Source of the DNA: Rhizomys pruinosus
Taxonomy: Eukaryota; Chordata; Mammalia; Rodentia; Spalacidae
Assembly (NCBI GenBank): GCA_009823505.1
Contig: VZQC01000610.1
Coordinates: 2,084,748 to 2,148,747 of the forward strand
Direction of reading: 5' to 3'
DNA length: 64,000 nucleotides
Under the pieces are notes generated by a model, which ran no database searches, had not been told where the DNA came from, and saw only the letters and a program-made list of their open reading frames with translations. A program made the position numbers and the translations under genes. This document shows, one piece after another, positions 10,950-22,029 of this stretch. Within the stretch, counting starts at the first letter, position 1. Each line of letters opens with the position of its first letter.

Positions 10950-11195
10950 CTTGTTCTCTCTCTCCCTCTCTCCTCCCCTTCCTCCTTCACTCCCTTCTCT
11001 TTCCCTTCCTCTTTTTGTTCTCTTTTTCTGACTATCAACCCGAGGACCTCAGCCATGCTAAGCAAGTACTCTACCCCTGAACTTATATCCCCAGCCTTTT
11101 TATTTTGTGAAAGGGTCTCACTAAGTAGCCCAGGCTAGCCTTGAACTTGAGCAGTCTTTCCTGGTTCAGGCCTCAAGTGCTTGGATTTTGGGCTG
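10950..11195 (-). repeat. CT-rich tract, ID-like and B1-like fragments, antisense
   Basis: A TCTCTCCC/TTCC tract is at 10956-11027. An ID-like piece with AAGCAAGTACTCTACCCCTG follows, then a B1-like piece with AAGTAGCCCAGGCTAGCC. Confidence 0.55.
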
Positions 11196-11465
11196 CACTG
11201 TTGGCCTGGACATCCAAGGGATCAGTCTCTAGCAGAGTGTTCTTTTGGACCCTCTCTGAGTTTCCCCACCAGCACTGTGGCCTCAGGTCAAGGTCTTGGT
11301 CTCTTCTGTTCTCAGTAGGGTTTCAGCTTCCCAGTGAAGCTACAGATAAGACCAGGGAATATCATAGGGACACACAGCCGCCGATTCTGATCTCACACTG
11401 TGGCTGATGGCCTTCTGGGTTTTGTTTCTTTTTGTTTTTTTTCTCTTATCAAAGCAAACATTTTC

Positions 11466-11710
11466 AGATTGGGGATGCAGCTCAGTTGGGAGAGTGTTCG
11501 CCCAGCATGCACGAGGTTCGGAGTTCAGGCTCCAGCACTAACAAGCACATGCCTGTAACCTCAGCAATCAGGAGGCAAAAACCAGACAAGCAGGAGTTCA
11601 AGATCAGCTTGTGCTACATAGGTGGTTTGAGCTACATAAGTTCCTATCTCTATCAATCAACTAGTCAGTCAGTCAGCCAATCATCAGTCAATCAATCAAT
11701 CAATCAATCA
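11466..11710 (+). mobile_element. ID/B4-type composite SINE with (AATC)n tail
   Basis: TTGGGGATGCAGCTCAGTTG resembles an ID head. It is followed by a degraded B1-like half and an (AATC/AGTC)n tail at about 11655-11710. 11196-11465 is unique intronic sequence. Confidence 0.7.
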
Positions 11711-11734
11711 TCTTTGTTAGGTTTTTGGTTTATT

Positions 11735-11866
11735 TTTTGTTTTGTTGTGTTTTGAGACAGGATCTCACATTGTGAGACCAGCCCAGTCTGGTCTCAAACT
11801 TAAGCAGTCTTCCTGCCTTGGTCTCCTAAAGGCTGCTATTACAAGCACATACCATTGTGCCTAGCT
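11735..11866 (-). mobile_element. B1 SINE, antisense, diverged
   Basis: GTTTTGAGACAGGATCTCAC, ACCAGCCCAGTCTGGTCTC and CATTGTGCCTAGC keep the B1 order. 11867-12225 is unique intronic sequence. Confidence 0.75.
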
Positions 11867-12229
11867 GAGGAGGGAGTTTGGTAACATTTTCTTTTTGGAG
11901 GCTTGCTAGCATGCAGGCTTCTCTCACAGACCTTTGTCTCTGGTATGGTGTGTTAAGCAGGATAGTTAAGGCTTTAGTGGGCCAATGGTTCTAAGGGTTA
12001 CCTTGAAAAATGGATGCTAAGGGTAAACCCCACACTGAACCTCTGTTCTGGCACCAGCTCTGTTTGGAAGCTCTTATTCTGATGCCCTTGCTGCTGGCTT
12101 CCTCTCTTCCCACAGACTGTAGAAACGCAGCCCAGCCAGAGAAACAGGTTGTGGTCCAAACTGTCGCACTAGCTTAGGGCACACCCCTGTGGAGAGTCTT
12201 GCTGTCCTAATGGTACTGTAGCTCTCCCC

Positions 12230-12365
12230 ACCCAGGCACATGTCCATACATGCGTACTCACATGCACCTGTATACAAGCACACATTTGTACACACATCAC
12301 ACATGCACACATATACATATAATTACTATTATACACACATACACACAGGCACATGCACACCAACA
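12230..12365. repeat. Degenerate CA-rich tract
   Basis: Interrupted ACACAC/CATGCACAC units, probably the remnant tail of an old SINE. 12366-12868 is unique intronic sequence without a recognised feature. Confidence 0.6.
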
Positions 12366-12869
12366 AGAAGACCATAACCTCTGTGGCCTCCAGTATCATC
12401 TCTGGCTCCCATTGCAATGTTTGGGTCACAGGACACAAAGTTGCTCTTCTTCAGTCTCCCACCTCTCGCCCCCTGACGACTGTGTATTTTGGCCACAACT
12501 GCCGGCTTCTGTGTGCCCCCTCTGCTTCAGGACAGTGGATTTGCTGCCCTGCTTCATTTCCCATCGCTGTCCAAATGTGACAGTTTAAAGACTTCTGGAA
12601 AGTGGATTCCTTCCTTTCTAGTAATTTTGTTCAGTTTCAGTAGGAAATACCACCAGGAATAATAACTTGGTATCTTGGCATAAAGGGAGAAGTGGAGCAA
12701 GAAAGAGGAAGCAAAGATGGATAGAGATGGAAGGATGGGTGCGGGGGAGGGGAGGAGAGGAGTGCGGTTTTTGCTGTGGACACTAGGAGGCGCTGGGAGG
12801 ACCGCCAAGGTCCTAAGGTCCCCCTGTCTTCCAGTGGAGTCTTCTGCCCACGCGTGCTCTTTGGAGCTC

Positions 12870-13145
12870 ACTTCCTCTTCCTCTTTCTATTCCCTTTCCT
12901 CTTCTCCTCTTCCTTCTCATCTTCCTCCTTTCTTCATCTTCCTCCTCTTCTCCTCATCTTCCCCCTTTCTTCATCTTCCTCCTCTTCCTTCTCATCTTCT
13001 TCCCCTTCCTTCTCTTCCTCTTCCTGTTCTTTGTCTTCCTCCTCTTCCTCTCCGTTCTCCCCTGCCCCCTTCCTCTCCTCCCCTCTCTCCCTCTGTCTTT
13101 TTCCCCCTCCTCTTTCTCATTGTCTTTCTTTGTCTTTCCTCGTTT
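12870..13145. repeat. 275-bp polypyrimidine tract (CTTCCTC-type)
   Basis: An almost uninterrupted C/T run on the + strand made of TTCCTCCTC-like units, with a few G/A interruptions. Serine/phenylalanine/leucine-rich open frames across it are low-complexity by-products. It ends about 330 bp before the first visible Glt1d1 exon. Confidence 0.9.
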
Positions 13146-13476
13146 GTCCTGAGGGCTGGGGAATGCTCCCTTTGTACTTGAGGAGAGTCCCCCTCTTCCT
13201 CAGAGTGGGTGCCCCGAGCTTCAGGAAACCTCTACAAATAGCTTCTGTGAAGCTAAAGCTGAGCTAAGTTGCACTTGACTCTTTTTTTGTGCATCTACCT
13301 AGAGATGCTGTTATTAATGGAAAAACCTATTAAAATGAAAGTAACCCTGTGCTCCCAATGCAGGTGTGGTGTGACTTAGGGATGTTTCCCAAAAGGAATC
13401 TTTAATGACTTATTTCTAAAAATAAGTGGATTGATCATTAAATTATCTTTTTCCATTTCTCTCTTCCTTTCAAAAG

Positions 13477-13513
13477 CCACATGCTATGGGTAAGATCTTT
13501 GTCCAGAGCCAAG
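13477..13513 (+). CDS. Glt1d1: Glt1d1 internal exon (first seen in window)
   Basis: This 37-nt exon reads PHAMGKIFVQSQ plus one base (phase 0 in, phase 1 out). The acceptor is a CTTTCAAAAG tract and the donor is GTAAGA. I recognise the peptide as the segment of GLT1D1 just before GIATTPNAAFNWN, and it joins in frame to the next exon. Glt1d1 is a predicted cytosolic glycosyltransferase-1/GT4-like protein whose substrate is poorly defined. The exon is very short, so identity rests on its in-frame join to six further exons. The preceding exons were not found in this window. Confidence 0.88.
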
Positions 13514-13557
13514 GTAAGAACTAAATATATTCTTTAATATTTTATCACATTTATTTC

Positions 13558-13559
13558 TT

Positions 13560-13601
<42 letters not shown>

Positions 13602-13741
13602 TGTTTACTCACACAACCACACACATGTGAAAGTCAGAGGATGACTTGTGGGAGTTGGTTCTCACTTTCTACCACGTGAGTCCCAGGGCTTGAACGCAGG
13701 CTTGGTGGTGAGCATCTTGACCTGAGCCATATCACCAGCCC
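13558..13741 (-). repeat. (GT)n microsatellite in an old B3-like SINE, antisense
   Basis: A GT run at 13563-13594 is followed by GAAAGTCAGAGGATGACTTG and CCTGAGCCATATCACCAGCC. It begins 45 bp after the first Glt1d1 exon donor. 13742-14410 is mostly unique. Confidence 0.7.
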
Positions 13742-14411
13742 AATTTATATTTTATATTTTAAGAGAATGTTTTTGGATGAAAGATATAATTTATGAGATA
13801 TTCTTAGAATAATAGAACGGATACATTTATTATTTTCTAACATTAGAACAAAGGTTGAAAAATTATAAAATAATAATGAAACATTTCCAGCAGTGGAGGT
13901 CTGGTCTGCCCCATCCCTGGGATTTTGCTACTGTTGTTTTTCCTTTTGGCCTCTAACCTAGGTTGGCCTTGAACTCCCTGTGTAGATGAGAATGATCTTG
14001 AATTCCTGATAATCTTGTCTTCCAAGTCTTGAGCCCAGTGTCTTCTAAAACACTAAACAGGACAGAGCTTTGAACACCTCTGAGTTGCCTTGAGGGGATA
14101 TGGACTCTTCCCCAAGGCTACCCTTCCCTCCACCCAGTCCCTTCTGATGGTGGCCCATGGTTCATTCATAGCCTGGCCTGTGGCTCTCTTACTGAGTCCC
14201 ATTCACACTTGGAAATCACTGTCCTAGAAGGCAGAGAATGGACAGAGGTGACACATAGGAGGACTTGGGACTGATTTGAGTCAGATGAGCCTCCAGTACT
14301 GTGGTGAGGCAGGGGGCACTGAAGTGTGCCAGCCCCACAGGCCCCTCTTGGCTTGTAATGTCACCTGGCTCTCATACATCTGCAGGAAGAGATTCTGCTT
14401 CTAAAACCATC

Positions 14412-14756
14412 AATGGAAGCCAAGCTTGTTGGCACACACCTGTAATTCAGCACTGGGGAGGTGAAGGTGGAAAGATCAGAGGTTCCCTGAGTGAGTTCCA
14501 GGCGAGCCTGGGATGCAAGAGACCCTATTTCATTTCTCCTTTTTATTAAAATTTTTTATTTTTATATATTTCTGTCCATAAGTATATTGCCTGCATGTAT
14601 GTACAGGGCACCCATGTTGTAAAGTGCCTGCAGAGGTGAGACGAGGGCATTGAATCCCCTGAAGTTGATGTTACAGATGGTTGTTAGCTGCCATGTGGGC
14701 GCTGGAAACTGAACCCAGGTCTGCTGCTCTTACCACTGAGCCATCTCTCCTATCTC
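14412..14756. mobile_element. B1 fragment (sense) then B2/B3-type SINE (antisense)
   Basis: A diverged sense B1 is at 14412-14530 (GGCACACACCTGTAATTCAG). An antisense B3-like copy at about 14540-14756 ends TGAGCCATCTCTCC. 14757-15100 is unique. Confidence 0.65.
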
Positions 14757-15102
14757 ATTTTTCAAATGAGCTTTTTCCATTGTGAAAAAAGCGTGCTCAC
14801 AGGGTAGGGGGTGTGTTCCTATAGCCTGGGCTCCAGCCCCCTTCCTCTCTGTAGCTGTCTCCTGCAGAGGGAGAGCTCCTTAGAACTGCTGCGACTCCTG
14901 ACATGTCACCAGGGAGAACCAGTTTGAGCTCTTTGAAACTGTACCTGTTACATGCACTGGAGAAATTGATTGTGCCCACAGGGCTTAGGGAGTGGGCAGT
15001 GGGCACATACTACATAGCTTGCTCTGTGTCACTCAGGGCAAATAATGACCTCAGCAGGTCAGAGGAAGTTGGATGATATAACTTATATTATTATATATCT
15101 GT

Positions 15103-15545
15103 CCTTGTTTCATTTCTGTGGCTGTGATGAGATATCTTGACAAAAGGCAACTCAGGGGAGAAAAGGTTTATCATAGCTCACAGTTTCAGCTTATAGTTGT
15201 CCATCATTGCAGGAAGTCTTAGTGGCAGGAGCTTAAACAGCTGTTCACATCACGGCCACAGTGAAGAGCAGAGAGCATGTATGCATGCTTAGTACTCAGC
15301 TCACTTTCTCTATAGTCCAGAACCTTCACCTAGGGAATGGTGCTGCCCAGAGTGGGGTGGGTCTTCCCACATCAATTACCAGTAACAGCAGTGTCCCGTG
15401 AATCGTCCCGTTCCCCGTCCCGTTCCCCCCCCACCTCGCCAGACATGGCCACGGGCCAACCTGATCAAATCATTCCTCACCAAGACCCTTCCCAGGTGAT
15501 TCTAGGTTGTATCAAGCTGACAATTAAAACTGACCAGCTCTTCCT
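15103..15545 (-). mobile_element. Old LTR-like repeat, antisense, with a C-rich insertion
   Basis: GTGGCTGTGATGAGATATC, GGCAACTCAGGGGAG, GGCCACGGGCCAACCTGATC and TGTATCAAGCTGACAATTAA resemble the solo LTR family in reverse. A CCCGTTCCC-type C-rich stretch at 15392-15440 interrupts it. Confidence 0.45.
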
Positions 15546-15554
15546 TCTCCATTC

Positions 15555-16075
15555 TGGTCTCATTATATATACCAGGAAGGGTGGTCTGCAACTTTCTCTG
15601 TAACCCACACTGGCCTTGAATTTAGGATGATTCTTCTTCTGCTTTTAGCCTCCTAAGCGTTCGGGTTATATAAATCACACCTGGCTGAAATACTCACTTT
15701 TTATGAAAAAGTTAAACTTTCCAGTCTCTCTGAAGCTCCTCAAAGAACTGGAGATCTGTGGGAGCCTGAGGAGGTTTGGCCCATGATGGTGATGGGGCCC
15801 AAGTGGGGTGATGATTAGCTGCAATCCATGGCATACTGAACCTCTGTCCTCAGGGTCCCTGGGACTCTAACAAAACACTCAAGATCCTGAATGGATTTGT
15901 TTGTTTGTTTGCTTGTGTTATTTTATTTCTTTATTTTGAGACAGGGTCTTCCCATATGCCCCTGGCTGGCCTGGAAATCTATGTAGACCAGGCTGGCTTC
16001 AAACTTAAAGAGATCCACCTACCTCTGCCTCCCAAGTGCTGAGACTAAAAGCCTGTGCCACCACACCCAGCTCTG
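15555..16075 (-). mobile_element. Two antisense B1 SINEs
   Basis: A diverged B1 is at 15555-15685. A better preserved B1 at 15915-16073 (GAGACAGGGTCTTCCCATAT, CACCACACCCAGCT) ends 88 bp before the second visible Glt1d1 exon. Confidence 0.8.
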
Positions 16076-16161
16076 GATGGATTTTTTTAAAAAACCAAAA
16101 CTTCAATGTATGATAATATTTCAGTGAAGTGTATTTTCTCTTTTCTTATTTCTTTGACCAG

Positions 16162-16218
16162 GAATTGCAACAACACCAAATGCTGCCTTTAACTGGAACG
16201 CCTTCCTCCAGCACTCAG
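16162..16218 (+). CDS. Glt1d1: Glt1d1 internal exon 2 of 7 in window
   Basis: This 57-nt exon (phase 1 to phase 1) completes a Gly codon and reads GIATTPNAAFNWNAFLQHS, then one base of the next codon. The acceptor is TTTGACCAG and the donor GTACAA. The peptide corresponds to the linker entering the C-terminal Rossmann-type domain of GLT1D1. Its length is a multiple of three with symmetric phases, so skipping it would keep the frame. The intron before it is 2648 bp and carries an LTR-like repeat and B1 SINEs. Confidence 0.93.
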
Positions 16219-16299
16219 GTACAATGTTACATCCTCTCTTGGTACCTTGTGTTAATGATCTCTTGTCATTTACTGCATTCATGTGCTAATCAGGCTTAA

Positions 16300-16740
16300 A
16301 GATTTTTAAAAAATTACATTTAGTGTGTATGTGTGTATCATGCGCATGCACCATGGCACACTGCAAAGACCTGAGGACAACTTCTGGGACTTGATTTTCT
16401 TTTTGTTGCTTGTCCAGCTTGGCAGGAAGCACTTTTGTCCACTGAGCCATCCTGTAAGCCCAAGGTATAGCCTAGTTCCCTCGAACTCATGTCTCTCCTG
16501 CCTCTGCCTCTTCAATGTTATGCTGCTGCTGTGTGCCACTACAACTTGGTTTACCAGGTTCTGAAAGAGAGGTGGTTGTGTCAGAGAACTGGTTGGCTTT
16601 GGCTGACCAGAGCAGGAAGCAGTATCATGGATTGGAACAAGAGGAGTCTGTTCTCCCCTTCCATGATGTGGGTCCCAGAACTGGAACTCAGGTCTTCAGG
16701 CTTGGCATCGGGTGCCCTTACCCACTGAGTCACCTTGAGA
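16300..16740 (-). repeat. Old B3-like antisense SINE fragments
   Basis: GTGTATGTGTGTATCATGCG, GACCTGAGGACAACTTCTGG and two separate ACTGAGCCATC / ACTGAGTCACC ends suggest two overlapping degraded copies. Confidence 0.45.
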
Positions 16741-16778
16741 GCCCTGTCTAACTTAACTCCTTTTAAAAAAAGATTATT

Positions 16779-17006
16779 GGGGGCTGGAGAGACGGTTCAG
16801 TGGTTAAGAGCACTGGTTGTTCTTGTAGAGAACATGGGTTTAATTCCCAGCACCCACATGTCAGCTAACGACTGTCTAAAACTTCAGTTCCAGGGGATGT
16901 GATGCCCTCTTCTGACCTCTGTGGGCATTGCATGACTTGGGTCCACTTACATGCATGCAGGCAATACACTCATACATGTAAAATAAAAGTAACAAATAAA
17001 ATTAAA
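16779..17006 (+). mobile_element. B2/B3-type SINE, sense, without the 17-bp duplication
   Basis: The head GGGGGCTGGAGAGACGG is followed by CAGCACCCACATG, a single AACTTCAGTTCCAGGGG and the tail AAATAAAAGTAACAAATAAA. Confidence 0.88.
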
Positions 17007-17224
17007 GGGAGATTGTCATGTGATAGCCATGGACTGGTTCAGGTGGAAGAAAGGGAGGAAGCAAGATGAGTTGAAGCAAGTTGAAGCAAGTCACTAGAGA
17101 ACAAATTTGTTATGTAACTTGGCTTATCTGAGGTGGGGGTTGGCAGGGCTGGAAGGCAGGGATGGGGTGGGGTGGGATGGCGTGGGGGCTTGGAGGGAGT
17201 GGCAGTTCCTGACTGTTTCTAGTA

Positions 17225-17300
17225 TGTGCTGAGATCGAACCCAGGGGCATGTGCATGCCACCAGGCAAGTAAATGCTCTACCACCAAGCTAAGATCCTGT
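17225..17300 (-). mobile_element. ID-type SINE, antisense
   Basis: GAGATCGAACCCAGGGGCAT and AAATGCTCTACCACCAAGCT are the tRNA-derived ID core. 17301-18012 is unique intronic sequence without a supported feature. Confidence 0.6.
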
Positions 17301-18012
17301 TTCCCACACCTGCTTCTTATCATCACTCCATGTGACATCTGTTCTTTTTCAGTGATATGTGTTCTTTTTTAGAGTAAACGCCTTATGTGTTTACTCTATT
17401 GATTACATGATAAATGAACAGTGCAGAAAAAAGAAAAAGAACAGAAAAAGAAACACATTTATGTCACTTGAAATCTCACCATCCAAACTGCAGCTGCTGT
17501 TTTTGTCATGACCACTCTTAGCAGGAATATATACATTTAAAATGATGTTTTTGAAGCAAAAATAAAACAAAACAGTACCCAGTATTCTAACCTGCTCCAT
17601 CCATTATGCCAATAAGAACAGAAATAACTATCTTTCAAAAAGTTCCTTCTAAATGAAACGTCACACAAAAGCAGATGGCTGGAGTAAAAATGAGATGAGT
17701 TTTGATAAATGTATATATCCGGACACCAGATCACCTGACCAAGCTGGGCACATTCCCTCCACTCAGTCATTCTGTGGGGCCCTGTTTATATTTAATTCTG
17801 GTCTTTGGTGAGCAGTCTCTCCTCCAGTTTCTGTCATCACAGGCAAGTTCCACCCATTGGAACTTCATCTCAGTGAACCTAGTAGGAAGTATTTCTCTGT
17901 ACATGGCTTTCTCTGAAAAAGCATGATGTTTTTGAGGATTATCTAATCATTGTATCTGTAGTTCTTTCTCTTTCATTGCTGCATTGTATTCTACTCTATG
18001 GATTTACCACAT

Positions 18013-18166
18013 CTACATTTTTTTTTTTTTTTTTTTTTAAGCTCTCATTATATAACTCTGGCTGGCCTGGAACTTGCTATGTAGACCCGGCTGGCTTCAA
18101 TCTGCCTCCCATGTGCTGGGATTAAAGGCATGCACTACTACTCCTGGCCTGTCATTTTTTAAATAT

Positions 18167-18208
<42 letters not shown>
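18013..18208 (-). mobile_element. B1 SINE, antisense, then (GA)n microsatellite
   Basis: Poly-T, then CTGGCCTGGAACTTGCTATG, TGCCTCCCATGTGCTGGG and TACTACTCCTGGCC make a shortened B1 to about 18148. A GA run of about 40 bp follows at 18169-18208. Confidence 0.85.
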
Positions 18209-18211
<3 letters not shown>

Positions 18212-18550
18212 CTTTTACTGAACTTATTCTTTGACACTCTCACCCATCTATGTATCACATTCTAATTATGGTCCCCCACCCTCTAGGAACTCTGCTTCCC
18301 AAACCCTTTTACCTCTCCCTAGTACAAGTTTCTTTCTCTATTCAAGACTTTTATAGTATTTTATAAGTTGCTGAGTTTAACCAGGGATGTCTGTGTGACC
18401 GTGGGTTTGGAGCTGTCCACTGGAGCCTGGCGGCTCAATGGTAACTGAAGGCATTGCCCGTCTGGTGATGGAGCTCCGGCATAGCCAATATCATCAAGGT
18501 AGGGGAGGCTCCGAGTCCCTGCCCATCTGTGACTAACTGTTGACAGCCCC
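18209..18550 (-). mobile_element. L1 3'-region fragment, antisense
   Basis: The stretch with GTGTGACCGTGGGTTTGGAG and AGCCTGGCGGCTCAATGG resembles rodent L1 3' regions as I remember them. It is truncated at both ends. Confidence 0.5.
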
Positions 18551-18559
18551 AGTATTTTA

Positions 18560-18782
18560 AAAAAATGTTATTTTTATTTTATATGCATGAGTGTTTTACC
18601 TGCCTGTATATATGTGCACTATGTGTGTGCAGTGCCCACAGAGAGCAGAAAAGGGGGTCTGATCCCATGGAACTGGAGTTATTGATGGTTGTAAGCCACC
18701 ATGGGGGTACTGGGGACTGAACCTGGGTCCTTTGCAAGAGCGGCCAGTGCTCCTAATAACTGAGCCCTCTCTCCAGCCCCTC
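18560..18782 (-). mobile_element. B2/B3-type SINE, antisense
   Basis: A T-rich tail, ATGGAACTGGAGTTATTGATGG and CTCTCTCCAGCCCC head complement. 18783-19184 is unique intronic sequence. Confidence 0.85.
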
Positions 18783-19201
18783 TCTTGACTTTTTGACCTG
18801 CATTACTGAGCATGGTGGGGCTTCAGTTTTTGCTCAGATGTTTTCTTAGGAGGAATACCTAACAGTGGGATTTGTGTGTGAGACTGTACATATAAGCAAA
18901 GCTCTATGCATCTGATAAGACCACAACCTGGCAAGGTCGTTTGCACATAGACCATCAGTGGTTCAGTGAGGGGCTTTACCCATCCTATGTTTGAGACCAG
19001 AGAACTTTATCGCTGTGGTTCCCACACATGACATGACGTAAGCCCATTATGATGTTTAGACAGAAGTTCGATTGTCCAAAAGTGAAGCCCACAGTTATGT
19101 AACTTTTTAGAATCACAACTCCTAGTCATTCTGGGTAACAAGTTGTCTATTCATATGTGATTTGTGATTTGAAGCATAAAGCATAAAGATTCTTATGTTT
19201 T

Positions 19202-19341
19202 TGGTGTGGGTTTTTTTTTTTTTTTTCTTTTTGAGACAGGGTCTCCCTGTAGCCCCAGCTGTCCTAACTCACTCTGTAGACCAGGCTGGCCTTGAACTCA
19301 CAAAGATCCACCTGCCTCTGCCTCTCAAGTGTTAGGATTAA
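19202..19341 (-). mobile_element. 5'-truncated B1 SINE with perfect 17-bp TSD
   Basis: AAAGATTCTTATGTTTT is repeated at 19185-19201 and 19342-19358. The insert has the poly-T side and B1 boxes but stops at AAGTGTTAGGATTA, lacking about the first 25 nt of B1, as expected of incomplete reverse transcription. Confidence 0.93.
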
Positions 19342-19389
19342 AAAGATTCTTATGTTTTAACCCAACATGTGTTTCTCCAGACATGCCAG

Positions 19390-19690
19390 TGTTGTTGGTG
19401 TGTGTGTGTGTGTGTGTCTGTTTGTCTGTCTGTCTGTATGTGTGTGGCAGTTTGAGGTCACCCTCAGGTGTCTTTCCTGAGGAGCTGCTCCCCATGTCTT
19501 TTGAGGCAGATTCTCTTACGGGCCTGGAGCTCACGCTGACCAGCTTGTCCCCAGGGGTCCTCATGTCTCTACCTCCCGCTGCTGGGATTAGAAGCACACA
19601 CAACCATGCCTGGCTTTTTACATGGTGAAGGAGCTCAGGTCCTCATGTGTGCAAGGCATGCTTGTAAGACATTACTTCCCAGCTCCATAT
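19390..19690 (-). mobile_element. B4-type composite SINE, antisense
   Basis: A GT/TCTG run is followed by a B1-like half (CTACCTCCCGCTGCTGGG) and an ID-like half with GTGTGCAAGGCATGCTTG. Confidence 0.55.
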
Positions 19691-21155
19691 TTAGTATTGT
19701 TTACTGGAGCCAAAGGACAAATTCAGAATGGGAAAGGTGAAGTTGCAGGTCCTGTTATAAACCTCCAAGAGTGAAATCAGGAAGTCTGCATCCTGCCCAC
19801 AGCTGACAAGAAGATACCACAGGTCCTCCTTTCACTCCAAAAGTTTCAACAGAGACTTCCACCACAGTCTGCATGCCAGCCTCAGTTTCCCTTGAAAAGA
19901 AAAATTGTGGCATTTCTAATCCTCATTGTAGTTATACCTGAATAAAGAAATAGCCTGACTCAGATTTTAGTCTTAAAGCCAAGAGTAGATCCAAACTCTG
20001 AGAACTGTTCCTTTAGATGACTTTCTGAACCGTGCTCTGCAGACAGGCTTCACTGGTGCTTTTATTGAAGCAGTATTTTCAGCATCAACTAGGGAAGTGG
20101 AAGCTATGATCCACCCTTATCAGAGTCTTGCCCTTTGGTCCCTACATCTAAAATATCTTTCACATACAAACTTCTCAATTATTCTCGTTGTCTGCTGCTT
20201 TCAGCACTTTGATATGTTAAGCACACAGACATCAATTCTCTATCTTGAGCACAGGGGAGGTCCTGGGGGATGAACACATGGCTTCATGAGCTTGTTTACA
20301 TCGTAAAGAATAATCTTTGGTTGTAAGGTTAAGTAAAAGTCTTTAGGCCAGATTGTATCGATATGGGAAAAGTCCTTCCTACAAAAAAATACCCGAGCAT
20401 TTTATTAGAAATAATTTCTGTGATGGGTGACAGCAGCGTGGCTGTTCTTGACATTACAAATAAGCCACAGCTACCCCACTGTCTTCGCGTCAACCAGAAG
20501 TTACCATTCTTCAGGACAGCTATGAGGTCATCTCAGTTTCAAATCTATCACAAGATGCAGTGGTGGTATAACTGAGATCCATCTTTTTAAAACAGTCTTG
20601 TTATGATGGTTTGGGGGCTGCTGCCTGGGCTTGCTGCTGAATGAGGAGAGGTTGAAATCCTCCTCAGAATTCACCAGGGCTGTGGTTCATGCAATTAACG
20701 TTAGCAGTTCTGTGTTCAGAATCCGAGGTCTAGGCAGAGCCTGGCTGTGGCTGGGAGGACTGGCTGTGGGGGGAGGTGATGAAGCAGGGTACGTGGAGAA
20801 TCAGTCCATCTGGGTTTATGACCAGGTGTCAGTTCTCATTTCCGAAGTCGCCTGTCTTTGTTGAGTTTCGGGCTCTAGGCAGGGCTTGTCCCTTCATTCC
20901 TACTCCTCTGACTAGGGCTTCTGGAATAGTTGTGAGCTGTGACTGTGGCCTGCCGCTTCCTCTTTGAGCTTCTGACAGTGAGAACAGAAGATGTAGAGGA
21001 TTCCATATGGACTCTTACTATCAGATTCCCCTGAGGTCATCTATTCACCTCAACAGTAGGGAAGCAGGCGGTCCCGGAACACATGTGGCCATCTATGTGA
21101 GGGAAGCTGGCCAGTCACCAGAGTTTATTCCCTGTTCATCAAACAGCTGATGGTG
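19691..21155. other. Unique intronic sequence
   Basis: 1.46 kb with essentially no recognisable SINE, L1 or simple repeat, unusual for this window. Short open frames (for example 20363-20575, 70 codons) have no family resemblance. It lies in the 15.6-kb intron before the domain-start exon. A conserved non-coding element is possible but not shown. Confidence 0.5.
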
Positions 21156-21159
21156 CCCC

Positions 21160-21345
21160 TTAAAAATTTTAATTACATTTATTTACTCATTTTCTGAGCA
21201 TATATGTGGGTGTCACAGAACAAGCATAGAGGTCAGAAGACAATTTGTGAGTGTCAGTCTCCTCTTCATCTGGGATCAGGGAATGAAACTCAGGTCGCCA
21301 GGATTGGTGACAGGTACCCATACCTGCTGAGCGTCACACTGACTC
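21160..21345 (-). mobile_element. Old B3-like SINE, antisense
   Basis: AGAGGTCAGAAGACAATTTG and ACCTGCTGAGCGTCACAC retain the order of the antisense family but are strongly diverged. Confidence 0.45.
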
Positions 21346-21447
21346 CAATGCCACTTTAACTGTGCCTTCTTTTGCCCAGTATGCTGCAAGTTTTCTGAGA
21401 ACACTTTGTTGTATATCTCCAAGCCCTAGCTTAAAAATCAATGCCCC

Positions 21448-21858
21448 TTACCGGGCATGGTGGCGCATGCCTTTAATCCTAGCACTTGGGAGGCAGAGGC
21501 AGGAGGATCTCTGTGAGTTCAAGGCCAGCCAGGACTACAGAGTGAGTTCCAGGACAGCTGGGGCTACAAGGAGACCCTGTCTTGAAAAGACCAAAAAAAG
21601 GGCTGGAGAGATGGCCTAGCGGTTGGGAGCGCCTACGCTCTTGCAGAGGACCCGGGTTTGATTCCCAGCGCCCACATGGCGGCTGAGAACCGTCTGTAAC
21701 TCCAATTCTAGGAGAACTCCAGTTCCAGAGGAATCCAACACCCTCTTCTGACCTCCATGGCATTGCATGACACGGGTACACAAACCTACATGCAGACAGT
21801 ACATTCATACACAAAAAATAAATAAAAATTTTAAAAAAGTTAAAAAAAAAGACCAAAA
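21448..21858 (+). mobile_element. B1 SINE with a young B2/B3-type SINE inserted in its A-tail
   Basis: The B1 starts ACCGGGCATGGTGGCGCATG at 21448 and is flanked by AAAAATCAATGCCCC (21433-21447 and 21859-21873). Its tail is split by a sense B2/B3-type copy at 21600-21846 with the 17-bp duplication, bounded by AAAAGACCAAAAAAA (21585-21599 and 21847-21861). Confidence 0.93.
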
Positions 21859-21873
21859 AAAAATCAATGCCCC

Positions 21874-22029
21874 AAACTGGACATGATAGAACACGCCTTT
21901 AATCCCAGCACTCGGGAGGCAGAGGCAGGAGGATCTCTGTGAGTTCAAGGCTAGCCTGGTCTACATAGTGAGTTCTAGAATAGCTGGAGCTACAGGGAGA
22001 CCCTGTTTCAAAAAAGACCCCCCCCAAAA
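21874..22029 (+). mobile_element. Second B1 SINE at the same target site
   Basis: A diverged B1 (AAACTGGACATGATAGAACA start) begins directly after the middle copy of AAAAATCAATGCCCC and is followed by a third copy at 22030-22044. 22045-22400 is unique. Confidence 0.88.

Noticed and set aside
12717..13267. Serine/phenylalanine/proline-rich open frames
   Set aside because: Low-complexity translation of the polypyrimidine tract.
1..13476. Search for upstream Glt1d1 exons (segments before PHAMGKIF)
   Set aside because: No segment with splice sites and matching peptide was seen. They most likely lie upstream of the window.
20363..20575. 70-codon open frame in unique sequence
   Set aside because: No recognisable motif, no splice context and no upstream promoter signal. 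Its length is within chance expectation.
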